NCBI RefSeq assembly: GCF_000423105.1
Contig: NZ_AUHI01000018.1
Location: forward strand, 1-49,618
From: Halalkalibacillus halophilus DSM 18494
Lineage (GTDB): Bacteria; Bacillota; Bacilli; Bacillales; Alkalibacillaceae
DNA length: 49,618 bases
Direction: 5' to 3'
Below the pieces are notes generated by a model that worked only from the letters and a program-made list of their open reading frames with translations, was not told the DNA's origin and did no database searches. Positions 15,973 through 24,500 of this stretch are shown here, one piece after another. Every line of letters begins with the position of its first letter. The first letter of the stretch is position 1. Made by a program: the position numbers and the translations under genes.

Positions 15973-16623
15973 GTGAACATCAGAGAAAAAAGTAAACCCC
16001 AAAGTGGTTATCACGAGTTAGAAGATGAAGCACTTATCATACTTGTTCAGGAAAATGATGTACAAGCTTTAGAATTCTTAATCTCAAAGTACCGTGGATT
16101 CGTGCGTTCCAAAGCACGTACATACTTTCTTATTGGTGCTGATCGGGAAGACATTATGCAAGAAGGGATGATCGGATTATATAAAGCAATCCGAGATTAT
16201 CAGCCTGATAAACTTTCATCCTTTAAAGTGTTTGCTGAACTATGTGTGAAGCGCCAAATTATTACTGCTATTAAAACTGCTACAAGACAAAAGCATAGTC
16301 CATTGAATTCTTACGTATCGTTAGACAAGCCAGTTTATGAGGAAGATTCTGACCGAACATTAATAGATGTCATTGCAGAAGACGACTTGTCAGACCCAGA
16401 ACAATTATTATTGAATCAAGAAAGATATGGGGATATGGAAGAAAAAATGGAAGAGTTACTAAGTGGGCTAGAACGGGAAGTTTTACAGCTCTATTTAGAT
16501 GGCCGTACATACCAAGAGATTTCTGTCCTTCTAAATCGTCATGTAAAATCTATTGATAATGCACTGCAACGTGTCAAAAAGAAACTAGAAAAGCACCTTG
16601 CTGCCACTGAAATTGTCTTATAA
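15973..16623 (+). CDS. sigH: RNA polymerase sigma-H factor
   Basis: A 216-residue sigma-70 family factor used for early sporulation and stationary-phase genes. Region 2 spans LISKYRGFVRSKARTYFLIGADREDIMQEG (given here only as position ~35-65) with the FAELCVKRQIITAIKTATRQ helix; region 4 is YLDGRTYQEISVLLNRHVKS near residues 175-195. GTG start has AGGAGG 7-8 nt upstream. The position between rae1 and rpmGB is the Bacillus arrangement. Confidence 0.97.
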   Translation: MNIREKSKPQSGYHELEDEALIILVQENDVQALEFLISKYRGFVRSKARTYFLIGADREDIMQEGMIGLYKAIRDYQPDKLSSFKVFAELCVKRQIITAIKTATRQKHSPLNSYVSLDKPVYEEDSDRTLIDVIAEDDLSDPEQLLLNQERYGDMEEKMEELLSGLEREVLQLYLDGRTYQEISVLLNRHVKSIDNALQRVKKKLEKHLAATEIVL

Positions 16624-16642
16624 GTATTTTTATTTAACACAT

Positions 16643-16671
16643 TTGACATCAAAACACCAGCGTGGTAGATT
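16643..16671 (+). promoter_or_regulatory. Promoter of rpmGB-secE
   Basis: TTGACA (16643-16648), 17-bp spacer, TAGATT (16666-16671) with an extended TG at 16663-16664. It lies in the sigH-rpmGB gap. Confidence 0.75.
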
Positions 16672-16709
16672 AGTAAAAGTGATAAATTAGGATAAGAAGA
16701 GGGCAAAAC

Positions 16710-16856
16710 ATGCGGAAAAAGGTAGCATTAGCATGTGTATCCTGTAACCAAAGGAATTACACAACTGAAAAGCGTTCTGACTCAAATGAACGAGTTGAAA
16801 TAAAGAAATATTGTAAGCAGTGTGGGCAACACACATTACACCGCGAAACGAAATAG
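16710..16856 (+). CDS. rpmGB: Ribosomal protein L33 (zinc-ribbon type)
   Basis: A 48-residue protein with two CXXC pairs (CVSC near residue 9, CKQC near residue 35), so a C+ form of L33 that binds zinc. It begins MRKKVALACVSC and contains RNYTTEKRS and KKYCKQCGQHTLHRETK. It belongs to the large ribosomal subunit near the E site. It precedes secE, as in B. subtilis. Confidence 0.95.
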   Translation: MRKKVALACVSCNQRNYTTEKRSDSNERVEIKKYCKQCGQHTLHRETK

Positions 16857-16890
16857 CTGCTGGTTTAGGTGTTAGTAGGGGGGACAAACT

Positions 16891-17058
16891 GTGTTTAGGT
16901 TTTTAAAAGATGTAAATCGTGAAATGCGTAAAGTTACATGGCCAAAGAGTAATGAATTAACACGTTATACGATTATCGTAATCTTTACTGTTATATTCGT
17001 AACTGTTTTCTTCACAATTGTCGATTTAGGAATCACGCAAGTACTTGATTTACTATAA
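16891..17058 (+). CDS. secE: Preprotein translocase subunit SecE
   Basis: A 55-residue single-span subunit of SecYEG that clamps SecY. The amphipathic helix VNREMRKVTWPKSNEL with the conserved KVTWP is followed by one hydrophobic segment (about 28-50). GTG start at 16891; GGGGGG lies about 8 nt upstream. It is 34 bp after rpmGB and presumably co-transcribed. Confidence 0.95.
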   Translation: MFRFLKDVNREMRKVTWPKSNELTRYTIIVIFTVIFVTVFFTIVDLGITQVLDLL

Positions 17059-17066
17059 ATCTAATT

Positions 17067-17097
17067 TTGATTAAAATGGTTAACCATGTGCTATAAT
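17067..17097 (+). promoter_or_regulatory. Promoter of the nusG leader
   Basis: Extended -10 TGC-TATAAT (17089-17097) with TTGATT (17067-17072) 19 bp upstream. It lies after secE and drives the ~160-nt leader that contains a terminator before nusG. Confidence 0.75.
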
Positions 17098-17110
17098 AGA
17101 GAAAGTTAAA

Positions 17111-17203
17111 ACGTTATTATTCTTAATGTTTTAATCCCACCGATCGGGTTAAACATTATTAACGTAAGCTTAAAAGCCTAAAAACCCGCTAGCCGGGTTT
17201 TTT
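17111..17203 (+). promoter_or_regulatory. Candidate attenuator in the nusG leader
   Basis: Upstream hairpin: ACGTTA...AATGTTTTAATCCC (17111-17137) pairs with GGGTTAAACATT...TAACGT (17146-17165), leaving a small loop. Downstream is an intrinsic terminator, AAAAACCCG/CGGGTTTTT (17180-17188 with 17194-17202) with a T-run. CGGGTT at 17145-17150 can instead pair with AACCCG at 17183-17188, an arrangement that would break the terminator. Since the promoter lies upstream, transcription must pass this terminator to reach nusG. No known leader class is recognised. Confidence 0.65.
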
Positions 17204-17267
17204 ATTTTAACAATAATTTTTAATTAATGATTAATAATTTGGGAGGGAAGGCTCAGAGCCACTGAAG

Positions 17268-17801
17268 ATGGAAAAGAATTGGTATGCAGTTCACACGTAC
17301 TCTGGTTATGAAAACAAAGTAAGATTGAACTTAGAAAAAAGAATTGAATCTATGGGCATGGAAGATAAAATCTTTCGTATTATTGTGCCAGAAGAAGAAG
17401 AAACGGAAGTTAAAGATGGTAAAAGAAAAACATCTATGAAGAAAGTCTTTCCAGGTTACGTATTAGCAGAGATGGTAATGACTGACGATTCGTGGTTCGT
17501 AGTTCGTAATACACCAGGGGTTACAGGATTTGTTGGTTCATCAGGTTCTGGTGCGAAACCCACTCCCTTATTGCCAGAAGAAGCAGACCGTGTGTTAAAA
17601 CGAATGGGTGTGAAAGAATCTGCACCAGAGATTGATTTTGAGCTAAAAGAAAAGGTCAACGTGACAGAAGGTCCGTTTGCTAACTTCAGCGGAACTGTTG
17701 AGCACATTGACTTAGATAAGCAGAAGATCAAGGTGCATGTGAATATGTTTGGAAGAGAAACACCAGTAGAGCTAGAGTTCACTCAAATTGAAAAATTATA
17801 A
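17268..17801 (+). CDS. nusG: Transcription elongation factor NusG
   Basis: A 177-residue protein that binds the RNA polymerase clamp and affects pausing and termination. The NGN domain (1-~110) begins MEKNWYAVHTYSGYENKV and has VRNTPGVTGFVG; the KOW domain (~125-177) has VNVTEGPFANFSGTVE. The GGGAGGG at 17241-17247 is about 20 nt from the ATG, with a GGCTC/GAGCC hairpin between them that could bring it closer. Preceded by its own promoter and attenuator. Confidence 0.96.
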   Translation: MEKNWYAVHTYSGYENKVRLNLEKRIESMGMEDKIFRIIVPEEEETEVKDGKRKTSMKKVFPGYVLAEMVMTDDSWFVVRNTPGVTGFVGSSGSGAKPTPLLPEEADRVLKRMGVKESAPEIDFELKEKVNVTEGPFANFSGTVEHIDLDKQKIKVHVNMFGRETPVELEFTQIEKL

Positions 17802-17809
17802 TTAGGTGC

Positions 17810-17838
17810 TTGCACTATAGCTCAATAAATGCTAAAAT
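17810..17838 (+). promoter_or_regulatory. Promoter of rplK
   Basis: TTGCAC (17810-17815), 17-bp spacer, TAAAAT (17833-17838) with an extended TGC just before it. It gives a leader of roughly 90 nt before the rplK start. Confidence 0.7.
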
Positions 17839-17880
17839 TTTTATGTTTCTAATGGCTATAAAGCTAAGAGATAAAATGGA

Positions 17881-17910
17881 GTGGGAGGGGCAAGAGTCCC
17901 CAATTACCAC
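17881..17910 (+). promoter_or_regulatory. Structured rplK leader, possible L1 binding site
   Basis: GTGG (17881-17884) pairs with CCAC (17907-17910); inside it GGGG (17887-17890) pairs with CCCC (17898-17901), leaving GA on the 5' side and AATTA on the 3' side as an asymmetric internal loop. L1 represses its operon in several bacteria by binding an asymmetric-loop helix that mimics its rRNA site. Assignment to L1 is inference. Confidence 0.55.
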
Positions 17911-17937
17911 ATCACGGACTTTAAGGAGGTGTGTCTC

Positions 17938-18363
17938 GTGGCTAAAAAAGTAGTAAAAGTAGTAAAACTTCAAATCCCTGCAGGTAAAGCGAATCCAGCT
18001 CCACCAGTAGGTCCAGCACTAGGTCAAGCTGGTATTAATATCATGGGATTCTGTAAGGAATTCAATGCTCAAACACAAGACGAAGCTGGTATGATTATTC
18101 CGGTTGAAATTTCGGTGTATGAAGACCGTTCATTTACATTCGTAACGAAAACTCCACCAGCAGCTGTTCTTCTTAAGAAAGCGGCAGGAATTGAGTCAGG
18201 TTCTGGTGAACCAAATCGTAATAAAGTTGCTACGGTTAAGCGTGATCAAGTACGTGAAATCGCAGAAACTAAAATGCCTGATTTAAATGCAGGTAGTGTT
18301 GATGCTGCTGTGCTTATGGTTGAAGGTACTGCACGTAGCATGGGAATTGTCGTAGAAGACTAA
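17938..18363 (+). CDS. rplK: Ribosomal protein L11
   Basis: A 141-residue large-subunit protein of the GTPase-associated centre. KVVKLQIPAGKANPAPPVG is the N-terminal thiostrepton-cleft segment with the usual prolines, followed by GIMGFCKEFN-like and KTPPAAVLLKKAAG segments of the RNA-binding C-terminal domain. GTG start at 17938 is 7 nt after AAGGAGGT; an upstream in-frame GTG at 17881 falls in the leader stem and is not the start. Confidence 0.97.
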   Translation: MAKKVVKVVKLQIPAGKANPAPPVGPALGQAGINIMGFCKEFNAQTQDEAGMIIPVEISVYEDRSFTFVTKTPPAAVLLKKAAGIESGSGEPNRNKVATVKRDQVREIAETKMPDLNAGSVDAAVLMVEGTARSMGIVVED

Positions 18364-18375
18364 TTTTACGATCGT

Positions 18376-18515
18376 AGGTTGCGAGAAGAAACATAGAATG
18401 ATAATCCTTTAACAGTGTTAAAGGATTATACTATTGTTTAACACTATCGATTCTTCGATAGGATGGATTCTTTCTCACAACCTTTATTCGTGGGAGGTCA
18501 AACCGTTAAAACCAC
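18376..18515 (+). promoter_or_regulatory. Multi-branched RNA leader before rplA
   Basis: An outer helix AGGTTG-C-GAGAA (18376-18387) pairs with TTTCTC-A-CAACCT (18471-18482). It encloses a perfect 13-bp hairpin (18401-18413 with 18417-18429) and a perfect CTATCGA/TCGATAG hairpin (18444-18461). After it, GTGG-GA-GGT (18490-18498) pairs with ACC (18502-18504) and CCAC (18512-18515), the same layout as the element before rplK. No T-run follows either hairpin. Confidence 0.6.
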
Positions 18516-18533
18516 AATGAGGAGGAAGTTAAC

Positions 18534-19229
18534 ATGGCAAAAAGAGGTAAAAAATATCAAGAAGCTTTGAAACTTGTTGATCGTACAAAAACGTACGCAG
18601 CAACTGAAGCGATTGATTTAGTGAAAAAGACATCAATTGCAAATTTTGATGAGTCTGTAGAAGCAGCTTTTCGTTTAGGTGTTGACCCTAAGAAAGCTGA
18701 TCAACAAATTCGTGGAGCAATGGTGCTACCACACGGAACTGGTAAGACACAGCGTGTTCTAGTTATTGCTAAAGGCGATAAAGCTACTGAAGCTGAAAAC
18801 GCTGGAGCTGATTATGTAGGTGAAGATTACATTAATAAAATTAACCAAGGTTGGTTTGAGTTTGATGTAGTTGTTGCTACACCTGACATGATGGCTGAAG
18901 TTGGTAAACTTGGACGTACATTAGGGCCAAAAGGTTTAATGCCAAACCCTAAAACTGGAACAGTAACTTTCGAAATCGAAAAAGCAGTACAAGAAATCAA
19001 AGCAGGTAAGGTAGAATACCGCGTTGATAAATCTGGTAATGTGCACGTTCCAATCGGAAAAGTTTCTTTCGACGAGCAAAAGCTTGTTGAAAACTTTGAA
19101 GCAATCACTGAAACATTAGTAAAAGCGAAGCCTCAGTCGTCTAAAGGTACTTATATGCGTACCGTAGCTGTCGCTTCTACAATGGGTCCTGGAATCCGTG
19201 TAGATGCTTCTAACTACATTCGCAAGTAA
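18534..19229 (+). CDS. rplA: Ribosomal protein L1
   Basis: A 231-residue protein of the L1 stalk, which moves with deacylated tRNA at the E site. Recognised from MAKRGKKYQEALKLVD, LGVDPKKADQQIRGAM, LPHGTGKTQRV and LGRTLGPKGLMPNPKTGTV. GAGGAGGAAG precedes the ATG. In many bacteria L1 is the translational repressor of rplKA; both genes here have a similar GTGG/CCAC structure upstream. Confidence 0.97.
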   Translation: MAKRGKKYQEALKLVDRTKTYAATEAIDLVKKTSIANFDESVEAAFRLGVDPKKADQQIRGAMVLPHGTGKTQRVLVIAKGDKATEAENAGADYVGEDYINKINQGWFEFDVVVATPDMMAEVGKLGRTLGPKGLMPNPKTGTVTFEIEKAVQEIKAGKVEYRVDKSGNVHVPIGKVSFDEQKLVENFEAITETLVKAKPQSSKGTYMRTVAVASTMGPGIRVDASNYIRK

Positions 19230-19237
19230 TTCTTTGG

Positions 19238-19266
19238 TTGACTTTTAATCAGTATGTATATATAAT
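19238..19266 (+). promoter_or_regulatory. Promoter of rplJ-rplL
   Basis: TTGACT (19238-19243), 17-bp spacer, TATAAT (19261-19266). It begins the L10 leader transcript. Confidence 0.88.
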
Positions 19267-19290
19267 GATTTTTGGTGAAAACAATACTAA

Positions 19291-19415
19291 CTTATACCGT
19301 AGACAGTAGGAGCAGCAATGCTTAAATTTCCTGCCGAGGTGTGTGAACGGATATTTTGTACGTAACGGTACAAGAAGGACTATTCATGCCTCCATGTCTA
19401 CATGGAGGCATTTTT
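19291..19415 (+). promoter_or_regulatory. L10 leader (ribosomal protein autoregulation) with terminator
   Basis: The segment contains the conserved GTAGACAGTAGG and TTTCCTGCCGAGGT parts of the Firmicute L10 leader, to which the L10(L12)4 complex binds. It ends in a perfect 11-bp intrinsic terminator ATGCCTCCATG/CATGGAGGCAT (19386-19411) with TTTTT. Surplus L10 is expected to favour the terminator and reduce rplJ-rplL. Confidence 0.9.
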
Positions 19416-19482
19416 ATGTTTTATGACATGAAGTCACCAATCGGTATAGTTAATAGTTAATCAATATTTAGGGGGTGGAACG

Positions 19483-19983
19483 ATGAGCTTAGTTCTTGAC
19501 CACAAGAAACAGCAGGTCGAACAAATCGCTGAAAGCTTTCAAAATAGCAAAACTTCTGTACTAGTTGATTATCGTGGATTAAACGTTGAGCAAGTGAACG
19601 AACTACGTAAGCAGTTGCGTGAAGCAGGTGTAGAATACCGTGTTTACAAAAACACTATGACACGCCGTGCTATTGAAAAAGCTGGATACGAAGAATTAAA
19701 TGACTTACTAGTAGGTCCAACAGCAATCGCTTTTTGTGAAGACGATGCAGTTGCTCCTGCGAAAGTAATTGGTCAGTTCGCGAAAGATAACGAAGCCTTG
19801 GAAATTAAAGGTGGAGTGATTGAAGGTAGTGTTGCTACTGTTGATCAGATCAAAGAACTTTCCGAGCTACCATCATACGAAGGTCTTATTTCTATGGTAC
19901 TCAGCGTACTACAAGCACCAGTGCGAAACTTCGCATACGCAACAAAAGCTGTTGCAGAACAAAAAGAAGAAGAGAGCGCTTAG
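19483..19983 (+). CDS. rplJ: Ribosomal protein L10
   Basis: A 166-residue stalk base protein linking L7/L12 dimers to 23S rRNA. FQNSKTSVLVDYRGLNVEQV, LREAGVEYRVYKNTM and the C-terminal L12-binding helix after residue 135 are visible. GGGGGTGG precedes the ATG. Located under the L10 leader. Confidence 0.97.
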   Translation: MSLVLDHKKQQVEQIAESFQNSKTSVLVDYRGLNVEQVNELRKQLREAGVEYRVYKNTMTRRAIEKAGYEELNDLLVGPTAIAFCEDDAVAPAKVIGQFAKDNEALEIKGGVIEGSVATVDQIKELSELPSYEGLISMVLSVLQAPVRNFAYATKAVAEQKEEESA

Positions 19984-20038
19984 GTAGCGTCCTAGTCGGA
20001 TAAACAGAAATGAAAACAAATATGAGGAGGATCTTATC

Positions 20039-20401
20039 ATGACTAAAGAACAAATTATTGATGCGATTAAAGAAATGTCAGTTTTAGATTTAAATGATTT
20101 AGTAAAAGCAATTGAAGAGGAATTCGGTGTTACAGCAGCAGCTCCAGTAGCGGCAGCAGGTGCTGGCGCAGCGGAAGCTGAAGAAGAACAAAGCGAATTC
20201 GACGTAGTACTTGAAGATGCAGGTGCTTCTAAGATTAAAGTTGTTAAAGCAGTTCGTGAAATCACTGGTTTAGGTCTTAAAGACGCTAAAGACTTAGTTG
20301 ACAATGCTCCAGGAGCAATCAAAGAAGGCGTTACAAAAGAAGAAGCAGAAGAAATGAAAGAAAAGTTAGAAGAAGTTGGAGCGAAAATCGAATTAAAATA
20401 G
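20039..20401 (+). CDS. rplL: Ribosomal protein L7/L12
   Basis: A 120-residue acidic stalk protein that recruits translational GTPases. An N-terminal dimerisation helix pair, an Ala-rich hinge (about 37-52), and the C-terminal domain with KIKVVKAVREITGLGLKDAK are seen. GAGGAGG precedes the ATG; the gene follows rplJ after 55 bp. Confidence 0.97.
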   Translation: MTKEQIIDAIKEMSVLDLNDLVKAIEEEFGVTAAAPVAAAGAGAAEAEEEQSEFDVVLEDAGASKIKVVKAVREITGLGLKDAKDLVDNAPGAIKEGVTKEEAEEMKEKLEEVGAKIELK

Positions 20402-20423
20402 TCGCGCTACCAATCTCCAAGAT

Positions 20424-20460
20424 GAGCTCGCTGAGACAGAATTCAGCGAGCTTCATTTTT
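20424..20460 (+). terminator. Terminator after rplL
   Basis: AGCTCGCTGA (20425-20434) pairs with TCAGCGAGCT (20443-20452), followed by TCATTTTT. It closes the rplJ-rplL unit, possibly with partial read-through. Confidence 0.8.
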
Positions 20461-20570
20461 GCATAGAGCTAGAAATGTAGCTTTGTGGATCTATTTACTA
20501 TTTATTTTTTAAACTGTTCTTATGTATGTGAAGCAACACAAGTTTTCCTTTCGTAAAGGTGGTCGAAAAA

Positions 20571-21176
20571 ATGAGCGAGCACTATTATTCAAAATCCCCC
20601 AAGAGTAGCAGCAATCCAACTAAATTCCAAACAACTATTCAATCAATCTCACTTACTTTCCAAACGGATGATGGCGTTTTTTCAAAAAAACAAATCGATT
20701 ACGGAACCAAAACCTTATTAGAGCAGTTTCAATTCCCAGAAACAGTTGGCGATATACTAGATGTCGGTTGTGGATATGGCCCAATAGGGATTACGGTTGC
20801 TAAAATGGCACCAGAGCGAAGAATTAACATGTTCGATGTAAATGAAAGAGCAGTAGACTTAGCGGAGAAGAACATTTCTCTAAACTATGTATCTAATGCA
20901 GAGGCTTCCGTTGAAGAAGGAATTCACTCTTTCCCGGATGATCGTTATGCAGTTGTTGTGACGAACCCGCCATTTCGAGCAGGAAAAAAAGTTGTACATG
21001 AAATTGTAGAAGAAAGCAAACGTGTGATGGTTAAACAAGGGGAGTTATGGCTCGTTGTACAGAAGAAGCAAGGTGCTCCATCTTTACAAGCAAAAATGGA
21101 AGACGTGTTTGGAAATGTAGAAGTGATGAAACGTGATAAAGGCTATTTTATTTTGAAATCACGAAAGATTGACTGA
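20571..21176 (+). CDS. RsmC-like class I methyltransferase (YbxB)
   Basis: A 201-residue SAM-dependent methyltransferase. ILDVGCGYGPIGI is motif I and TNPPFRAGKK is the NPPF catalytic motif of N2-guanine methyltransferases, so 16S rRNA guanine methylation like RsmC is likely. The single domain lacks the N-terminal half of E. coli RsmC. ATG 20571 (MSEHYYSKSP) lies 8 nt after AAAGGTGG; the GTG at 20559 is inside that site. Its place between rplL and rpoB is typical for Bacillus. Confidence 0.9.
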   Translation: MSEHYYSKSPKSSSNPTKFQTTIQSISLTFQTDDGVFSKKQIDYGTKTLLEQFQFPETVGDILDVGCGYGPIGITVAKMAPERRINMFDVNERAVDLAEKNISLNYVSNAEASVEEGIHSFPDDRYAVVVTNPPFRAGKKVVHEIVEESKRVMVKQGELWLVVQKKQGAPSLQAKMEDVFGNVEVMKRDKGYFILKSRKID

Positions 21177-21535
21177 CATGTTCGAGTGTGCTAACATTAA
21201 TAAATGCCAATAAATCTATTTCTTTGTCAAGTTCTTTTTTATAAATTTAAAATCGAACTTAAGAATAAAAGATTTTATGGTGTATGTATATGACTTGAAT
21301 GATAAGTTAATACTGGAATCAGCACTGGTACATAAATAGTATTAGAGGTGAATTGCTTGTTGCTATTGAATGTTATAAAAATCCAGTTAAAAGAATTACA
21401 TTTATCAAAAAGATAAATGTGAATATAAATGCTTGTGAAACCTTGTTGAACAAGCAAGTTCGGCATGCCTTTTTTTGTCGAACCATTTTTTGTTTTTAAG
21501 TTTTATTAAATATGGTTGTTTGAGGGGTGAAGCAG
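21177..21535 (+). promoter_or_regulatory. rpoB promoter and long structured leader
   Basis: A gene-free stretch of about 350 bp. A candidate promoter is TTGTCA (21224-21229), 18-bp spacer, TAAAAT (21248-21253). The leader holds a perfect ACATTTATC/GATAAATGT hairpin (21398-21420), GCTTGT/ACAAGC (21431-21455), and GGCATGCC followed by seven T residues (21462-21476), which resembles a weak terminator. GAGGGGTG precedes the rpoB start. Confidence 0.55.
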
Positions 21536-24500
21536 TTGACAGGTCAACTAGTTCAATATGGTCGACACCGCCAGCGTAGAAGTTACGCTCGAATCAGTGA
21601 AGTACAAGAGCTTCCAAACTTAATTGAGATTCAAACTGCATCTTATCAATGGTTTTTAGATGAAGGTTTGAAAGAAATGTTCGCGGACATTTCGCCAGTA
21701 GAAGATTTCACTGGTAATCTCTCGTTAGAATTCGTAGATTATACGTTGGGTGAACCAAAATATCCAGTAGAAGAAGCAAAAGAAAGAGACGTAACGTATA
21801 ATGCTCCACTTCGTGTAAAAGTGCGTTTACGCAATAAGGATACGGGTGAAGTGAAAGAGCAAGAAGTGTTTATGGGAGATTTCCCACTAATGACAAGCAC
21901 AGGTACATTTATTATAAACGGTGCCGAGCGTGTTATTGTATCACAGCTTGTTCGTTCTCCAAGTGTTTACTTTAATGAAAAATACGATAAGAATGGTAAA
22001 CGTGGCCACACAGCTACTGTAATTCCTAGTCGTGGTGCATGGTTAGAGTTCGAAACAGACGCAAAAGATGTTGTACATGTTCGAATTGACCGTACGCGTA
22101 AATTACCTATTACAGTTCTACTACGTGCTTTAGGATTTAGCTCGGATGATGAAATTATTGATCTATTAGGTGATAACGAGTATATCCGTAACACGTTAGA
22201 AAAGGACAATACGGAGGATAGCGATAAAGCGTTAGTAGAAATCTACGAACGTTTACGCCCTGGGGAACCACCAACAGCGGATAACGCAAGAAGCTTACTG
22301 TATTCTCGTTTCTTTGATCCGAAGCGTTACGATCTTGCTCGTGTTGGTCGTTACAAAATGAATAAAAAGCTTCACATTAAGAATCGTTTATTTAATCAGA
22401 CATTAGCAGAAACCATTGCTGATGAAGAGACTGGTGAAGTTATTGCTCGTAAAGGTGATAAACTGAACCGCCGTTTATTAGATAAGTTGATTCCTCATTT
22501 AGATAAAGAAGACGAAGCAACTGGAGAAAAAATTCTAGAACCTCAAGATGGGGTATTAGATGATCCGGTGAAGGTTCAATCAGTTAAGATTATCGATCCA
22601 ACTGACCCTGATGGAGAAAGAACTTTAAATATTATTAGTAATGGTAATGTAGATCATAGTATCAAGCATATTACGTATGCAGATATTATTTCTTCTATCA
22701 GCTATTTCTTTAATATTCTCCACACAGTAGGAAACACAGATGATATTGACCACTTAGGTAATCGTCGCCTGCGTTCTGTAGGTGAGTTGCTTCAAAACCA
22801 ATTCCGTATCGGTCTATCCCGTATGGAACGTGTTATTCGTGAGCGTATGTCGATTCAAGATACAGAGTCGATTACACCACAACAATTAATTAATATTCGA
22901 CCAGTAATTGCATCGATCAAAGAATTCTTTGGTAGCTCGCAATTATCACAGTTCATGTACCAGACGAACCCATTAGCTGAATTAACGCACAAGCGTCGAC
23001 TTTCAGCATTAGGTCCCGGTGGTTTAACGCGTGAACGTGCAGGTATGGAAGTTCGTGACGTACACTATTCTCACTACGGGCGTATGTGTCCAATCGAAAC
23101 TCCTGAGGGACCGAATATCGGACTAATTAACTCTTTATCTTCTTATGCAAAAGTTAATCCGTTTGGCTTCATCGAAACGCCGTATCGTAAAGTTGACCCA
23201 GACACTGGGCGCGTTACTGGTGAGTCAGAGTATTTAACGGCAGATGAAGAAGATCAATATATTGTTGCACAGGCAAATGCTCGTTTAGAAGAAGATGGGT
23301 CGTTTACAGATGAAGAAGTAATCGCTCGTTTCCGTGGGGAAAACACGGTCGTCTCTCGTGATCAAATTGATTACATGGATGTCTCTCCTAAACAGGTAGT
23401 ATCTGCTGCGACAGCATGTATCCCATTCTTAGAAAACGATGACTCAAACCGTGCATTAATGGGTGCAAACATGCAGCGTCAGGCTGTACCTTTAATTGAA
23501 CCAGAGGCTCCATTTGTAGGAACAGGTATGGAGTATGTTTCTGGTAAAGACTCTGGTGCTTCTATTGTGTGTCAGCACCCAGGTGTTGTAGAGAAAGTTG
23601 AAGCTAAAGAAGTTCATGTACGCAGAATTGAAACAGTGGATGGAAAAGAAGTGGAAGGCGACTTAGATCGTTATCCTTTCCAGAAGTTCATTCGTTCTAA
23701 CCAAGGTTCTTGTTACAACCAAAAGCCGATCGTTTCTAAGGGAGATCGTCTTGAAAAAGGTGAAATCATCGCGGATGGTCCTTCTATGGACATGGGTGAA
23801 TTAGCCTTAGGTCGAAATGCGTTAGTAGCATTTATGACTTGGGACGGTTATAACTATGAGGACGCTGTTATTATGAGTGAGCGCCTAGTTAAAGATGATG
23901 TATTTACTTCTATTCATATTGAAGAATTTGAATCAGAAGCACGTGATACGAAACTAGGACCAGAAGAAATCACACGTGATATCCCTAATGTTGGGGAAGA
24001 CGCATTACGTGACTTAGATGAAAGTGGAGTCATTCGTGTCGGTGCAGAAGTTACTGATGGCGATATCTTAGTTGGTAAAGTAACTCCAAAAGGTATGACG
24101 GAACTTTCTGCAGAAGAACGTTTACTTCATGCGATTTTCGGAGAGAAAGCTCGTGAAGTACGAGATACCTCCTTACGTGTACCACATGGTGGTGGCGGAA
24201 TCGTACATGATGTAAAAGTATTCAACCGTGAAGACGGAGATGAACTATCTCCTGGTGTGAATAAGCTAGTTCGCGTATATATCGTTCAGAAGCGTAAAAT
24301 TTCTGAAGGTGACAAAATGGCTGGTCGTCACGGTAACAAAGGTGTTATTTCCAAAATTCTTCCAGAAGAAGATATGCCTTATTTACCAGACGGTACTCCA
24401 GTAGATGTCATGTTAAACCCATTAGGTGTTCCATCACGTATGAACATTGGTCAGGTATTAGAGTTGCACTTAGGTATGGCTGCCCGTGAAATGGGAATCC

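Noticed and set aside
17881..17937. Longer rplK starting at GTG 17881
   Set aside because: That GTG lies in the leader helix and lacks a binding site; GTG 17938 has AAGGAGGT at ideal distance and gives the family length of 141.
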